From Chondrus crispus (taxonomy: Eukaryota; Rhodophyta; Florideophyceae; Gigartinales; Gigartinaceae), in NCBI RefSeq assembly GCF_000350225.1, contig NW_005179069.1, positions 340,612 through 404,611 of the forward strand: 64,000 bases of DNA, given 5' to 3'. A model generated the notes under the pieces. It was given only the letters and a program-made list of their open reading frames with translations. It did no database searches and was not told the DNA's origin. This document shows, piece after piece, positions 60,200 through 64,000 of the stretch. The translations under genes were made by a program, and so were the position numbers. Each line of letters begins with the position of its first letter. Position 1 is the first letter of the stretch.

Positions 60200-62437
60200 A
60201 TGCAAACTACATCTGCCACGTCGGGCGACGGCGACGCAGGTCCTCGAGACCGCGAACCGTCGCCCGGGTCCTCCGAAGAACAAGCGTCGGCGATGTTTGA
60301 ACGGATAGCAGAATACATCGAAGAAGGACGTACTTCTCTCCGTATAGACGTATCGGACGCCGTGTACTCTCGTTCTATGGCCGAACTCCGCTCACTGCGT
60401 GAAGAGAGGTTCGACCGGGTCAGCCAATCGTTAGAGAATCTCCGAGCACTAACCGACGAGTTGCACTCGCGACTAGTACTCGTCGAAGACTCACGCCTCG
60501 TTTCGCCTGGACCGTCCGGGCAAGGTCGTCCCGAGAGGCCGACCTCTACAAGACGACCTGACGAGCGACCGTCCCCGTCGGCGGAACAGTTGGGTGCGTT
60601 CGCGCACCTCTCCGCCGAGCTCAACGCCACGCGTCGGCGTGCCCGTGACATGGAACGTACCATGGCCCCCCGAGAGGTCCCGGTGGTACCGTACCTCCGG
60701 GTGCAGCCGCGTCACAAGGATGGCGTCCGACTGGGGCCTACCCCAGTCGCGACGCAGGAGAAAGACGACCTCCAGTGGACGCCAACGTGGCGTCCGAGAC
60801 CCACGCTCTGTCACCTGCCGCCGGAAGCAGGTGGCAGAGCGGACAAGCGCCGTATCGAGACGACCCCGACCTTGGAGAAGCCGCCCGCGGATGCAGAGAA
60901 CTCGTGTTCTCCGTGGATCCTCGCTGGGGCGGCTACCCGCTGGAGGATTACGCCCAGCATCCAGGTCCGGTAGACGTCCGTACGCTACCTGTCACTCCCT
61001 TCGGCACGCTAGGCCCCGCCGAACCCGGACTCGAGCCGGTACATACGATGATCCAAAAGTTCAGAGCCGTCGCTGACTATCGTCTGTACCGCTTGGATAA
61101 CACCTCGAGGTTCGTTATCCCGGGTGATACGGGACGGATCGCGAAGGACGTTAAACGCTGCCGTGGGATTCGTCCCACGATGAGGAACTTTGACGGCACG
61201 GACCCGATCCAGCTCCTACCGTTCCCGAATAACCTTCAAATCGCAACACCTCACCGAAGGTGTTGCAGTACGAGTTCTCGCGCACTTCTTAGAGCGCAAC
61301 GCGGAGCGCCTGTATACGAGTTATACAATGTGCGGCCTCCGTGCCAGACAGCGACACGACGACGTGAGCAGGCCGGGGCTCGTGAACCAGTTCCTCAAAC
61401 GCTACCTAACCGACGACGTGTTAGGAGAAGCGTACGACGCTGTCGCGACGGCGCGACAGCAATACCACGAAGCGGAGAGCACGTTTGCGGACCGGCTCGA
61501 AACCGCCGCGTTCCGGTGCACGGAAGTGTTCTCCAAACAGTCCCTCGCGCACTACTTCGTGCGGGACTTGCACCTGCGACCCGTGCAGCAGTTTTCGAAA
61601 CCGTACAGCGGGTGCCGAGCCGCCAGAAGACCGATCTTCCAACGATCCGCCGTATCGCAACGAAAGAAGGGACCACGTACCGTGCTCGGCGCGGTTTACC
61701 CCTGCCGGATACGAAACCGGCAGGGAGAGCTGGCAGAACTGCGAAGTCCGCTGCAAAAAGTTCGCCCTCCTCTACCCTCCATGTCGGGGAGGATGAGTGG
61801 CAGGCTGACCCTGTCCTCATTACGCAAGGGGCATTGCCGGTGGGAGGCCGACCTCCCTCACCGATGTCGACCGGAACGACATCGAGTTACGCGACCGCGT
61901 TTGCCGCTACTCCAAGAGGAGCAAGGGGTACGGACCCCTGGGTCACAGAAATCGACATCTCGGACCGAGCTGCAGGACGCGAGGCCCCTCACGTGCCCCT
62001 CCTCACCGATGAGGAGGCGTGCCACGTGGCGACCTTCGCCTCCACGAATGGCAGCGCATATGTGTGCTGGCTATACCGTACGTACGGACACGCCATGTAC
62101 GCCTGCCTGTTCCTGTCGCCGGAACAACGTATGCTCACAGCGTACAGGAACTACCGCTACCAAATGGAGACATGGCCCGGCGCGCGCAATCATTTCCGGC
62201 AATCGGTTGGCGAGGGCCGACCGCCGCGTCAAGGTTTCCCGAATCGATCTGGAAGGGGCGCACGCTTGGCGCCTCGTAGTAGCGGGTATCGTTGTAACGA
62301 ACTCGACAGTCGAGATTGACCCGATTACCGCCAGACAGATACAAGGTATCCCCGTCAAGGAGGGTGAGGGGACCAAGATCGTTCTCGCCTACCCCAACAG
62401 GTACAGAACGCGATCATGTACCCGCAAGATTGGGTAG
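60200..62437 (+). pseudogene. Gag-like ORF, copy B, frameshifted
   Basis: From ATG 60200 (the frame is open from 60068 inside the LTR) the N-terminal half holds a coiled coil (MFERIAEYIEEGRTSL; RVSQSLENLRALTDELHSR). The frame changes near 60750 to VASETHALSP and MRNFDGTDPIQLLPF, and near 61240 to VLAHFLERNAERLY and GLVNQFLKRYLTDDVLGEAY with YHEAESTFADRLETAAFR, a capsid-type helical domain. It reverts near 61580 to GLAPATRAAVFETV and later LLTDEEACHVATFAST and CWLYRTYGHAMYACLFLSPEQRM, and near 62230 moves to a last segment with ITARQIQGIPVKEGEG. There is no zinc knuckle. Gag identity is inferred from position and capsid-like helices. Confidence 0.65.
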
Positions 62438-62451
62438 AGGATCCGTACCTT

Positions 62452-63017
62452 CTACCTGAGGAGGGTCACGAAGGAGAACCGATTCTCCCTGTCCCTCAGA
62501 TCCTGCGACGTCCGATCGTCGTAGCTCAAGGTCAAGAAGTACCTGAGTACTTCGCCAATGACGCACGGCCGCAGTGGGGAAATCGTCCCGACCCACGCAG
62601 CCAAGGACCCGACGAAGGCCTGGCTATGGATAGCCAGGAAGTTAGCTCCGATATCTAGAAGGCGTAGCTCAGCGTCTGCGCGGTCATGACGCGCCTCCAT
62701 CGTGGAGATTTTAGCACGCAGAACCATGAGAGTATCTTCAATATGAAGTATACGTTCGCAAACCAGGGCGACCACTGTACCCTCGACGTCGGCTATCTTC
62801 GTAACGACTGGGGTACGCGCCCCGCTGCTCGCGCTGGGCTTCTCCATTATCGGAGTTGGTTGGTCCTGATCTGGCGCTGCATCCACAGCCACCGCTGGGA
62901 GCGGATCGGTAGTTCTTCGGGTATCTCGCCCATCTTGGCGCGGCGCTCGATCGCTCTGCGTACTGCACGCGGCTCGAGTCTTGACGCTAGGAAGGCGGGT
63001 TTTCGTGAATTGTTCAT
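62452..63017 (-). pseudogene. N-terminal Gag-like ORF of an inverted LTR element, broken
   Basis: ATG 63017 (MNNSRKPAFLASRLEPRAVR) follows 16 bases after a primer-binding site on the minus strand. The first frame ends at 62847; a shift leads into VVALVCERILHIEDTLMVLR and ISTMEARHDRADAELRLLDI, coiled coil, stopping at 62452. The general plan (short basic start, then coiled coil) resembles copies A and B but the sequence is not closely related. Confidence 0.5.
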
Positions 63018-63032
63018 CGTGTGTCCACTCCT

Positions 63033-63049
63033 TCTAGGTCCGGAGACCA
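63033..63049 (-). other. Putative primer-binding site, inverted element
   Basis: On the minus strand it reads TGGTCTCCGGACCTAGA, identical to copy B, three bases from the LTR edge at 63053. Two elements facing each other thus share one primer tRNA. Confidence 0.65.
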
Positions 63050-63052
63050 AAA

Positions 63053-63611
63053 TGTAGTGCAGTGCACCTCCACACCGCCAACGCGGGCGTAAATCTCGCT
63101 GTAGAAAGCGCGACGCAAGGCACAGTCACCAACAGGGTGTTCGAGTCCCTGTGTCCGGGTAACTCAGGGGAGTCGACGCGGTACCGCGTGTAGATCGCGG
63201 TGTGCGTGGAGGGGTGCACTCTAGCGGGAGTGCGCTAGAAGAAGTAAACAACAAGAAAAAGAAAGAAGAACGAAGAAGAAAGATAGCGTAGAAATGTAGA
63301 AAATAGGGCAAAAAGCAAACGAAAAACAAGAAAACGGATGACGACGAAGGGTGCAGGTACCAGACTTAGCCACCTAGATAGGATCCGTAGAGGATCCTAC
63401 CAGAGATGGGGTCGGATCACCTCTTGCCTCTTTACTGTAGCGCCTTCCGACATCCGACTTATATACGCCGAGCGCCGTCGTCGGCGTCGGTTACTAAATG
63501 GGTAATTCATAATTAATTATCACCATTAAATTCCCACTTAGCATTACACGCTAATTAGCGTAGAAACTCGTGGGCACCACGTATGTATACGTGTCATACG
63601 AATATCATACA
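63053..63611 (-). repeat. Probable LTR of the inverted element
   Basis: The inner edge reads TGTAGTGCAG on the plus strand, i.e. ends CTGCACTACA on the minus strand next to the primer-binding site. The outer edge is uncertain; ATATCATACA near 63611 is the best candidate. Within it lie a purine-rich AAGAAG tract and, near the end, ACACGTGT-type palindromes. Confidence 0.45.
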
Positions 63612-64000
63612 CGTGTGTCCACGTATGGTACACGTGCGGGCACGTGTGGTACATGTGGGGGTACCTTCCCAAGTGTGCGCGCACAGTACACGTGTGGTAT
63701 CATCCAAAGTGTACGCGTGCACTTTGGGTGAGCACACGTGTGACACAAGTGTCGAAGGCGGAGAGCGCGGCCCCACGACGGCGGTGACCAGGCGTACAGT
63801 ACAGAGTCACTGCACTACACACTTCTTAGCAGACCCGTACAGTCATGTTCCTGAAGGCGTTTCAGAACTATTTCCAAATGTTTGAGATGGCTCTCCTCAT
63901 CTTTGCTGAAGATCAAAACATATTCATGTAAACAACCAGAAAAAAATCGATACAGTCATAAAAGAAACGATTCATCAATGACTGAAAGGTTGCTGGTGCA
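63612..64000. other. Window end, CACGTG-rich then AT-rich
   Basis: Several CACGTG hexamers occur at 63612-63750 with a 12-base inverted pair (CCAAAGTGTACG / CGTGCACTTTGG) near 63695-63726. No gene is supported. Confidence 0.4.

Larger units (their letters stand above)
59447..62437 (+). mobile_element. Gag-only LTR element, copy B (5' LTR and gag, no pol)
   Basis: LTR, primer-binding site and a gag-like gene follow in order. At 62437 the gag ends, and the adjoining sequence belongs to another element in the opposite orientation. No 3' LTR and no polymerase are found. Confidence 0.7.

Noticed and set aside
60775..62319. 514-codon ORF as an intact gene
   Set aside because: The capsid-like segment between 61.24 and 61.58 kb reads properly only in another frame, so this long ORF is a frameshifted gag that happens to stay open.
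63125..63165. tRNA-like T-arm (ACAGGG-TGTTCGAGT-CCCTGT)
   Set aside because: The loop is nine bases rather than seven and no D-arm or anticodon arm fits upstream.

Overview
The window reads as nuclear DNA of a eukaryotic alga, most likely a florideophyte red alga of the Chondrus type. Three things point there. The housekeeping genes are uninterrupted by introns. One gene matches the algal-only fatty acid photodecarboxylase branch of the GMC oxidoreductases. Short islands of genes are separated by long stretches of decayed retrotransposons and DNA transposons. The organism assignment is inference from gene content and architecture; no rRNA or organellar marker is present.

Genic part (about 1-2.3 kb and 16.8-29.2 kb). 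At the left edge lies the 3' part of a CS-domain plus Sel1-repeat plus membrane-anchor protein, convergent with a small basic hypothetical gene. After a transposon-filled gap come a manganese-type superoxide dismutase (+), the mismatch repair ATPase MSH2 (+), a plastid-type fatty acid photodecarboxylase (-, convergent with MSH2), and a USP1-like deubiquitinase (+). These genes share no pathway. They are single-gene transcription units, and the spaces between them hold strong perfect hairpins and small transposon relics.

Mobile part. 3.48-6.04 kb is a pogo/Tigger-type DNA transposon whose transposase is split by one frameshift and one TGA, with a separate small ORF ending in a PCNA-binding (PIP-box-like) tail. 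A 543 bp relative at 25.16-25.71 kb has lost the whole transposase but still keeps an ORF for that tail. 8.36-15.87 kb is a complete Copia element with 374 bp LTRs and a GATAG target duplication; it carries an extra antisense ORF with a possible papain-like Cys/His/Asp arrangement. 30.69-35.02 kb is a decayed tyrosine-recombinase (DIRS/Ngaro-like) retroelement. 35.2-38.6 kb is a decayed MULE that includes a J-domain remnant. 39.4-40.4 kb is a Ty3/gypsy integrase fragment.

From 40.8 to 63.6 kb the window is a nest. It holds members of an LTR family with a gag-like gene but no pol (LTRs TGTAGTATAA...GCTACA), a solo LTR of the same family, and a pogo-type fragment. A roughly 3 kb inverted duplication (45.03-48.76 kb and 56.00-59.05 kb) encloses a decayed Ty3/gypsy element (51.5-55.6 kb). 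Most element genes carry stops or frameshifts, and both arms of the inverted duplication share lesions, so they were copied after decay began.
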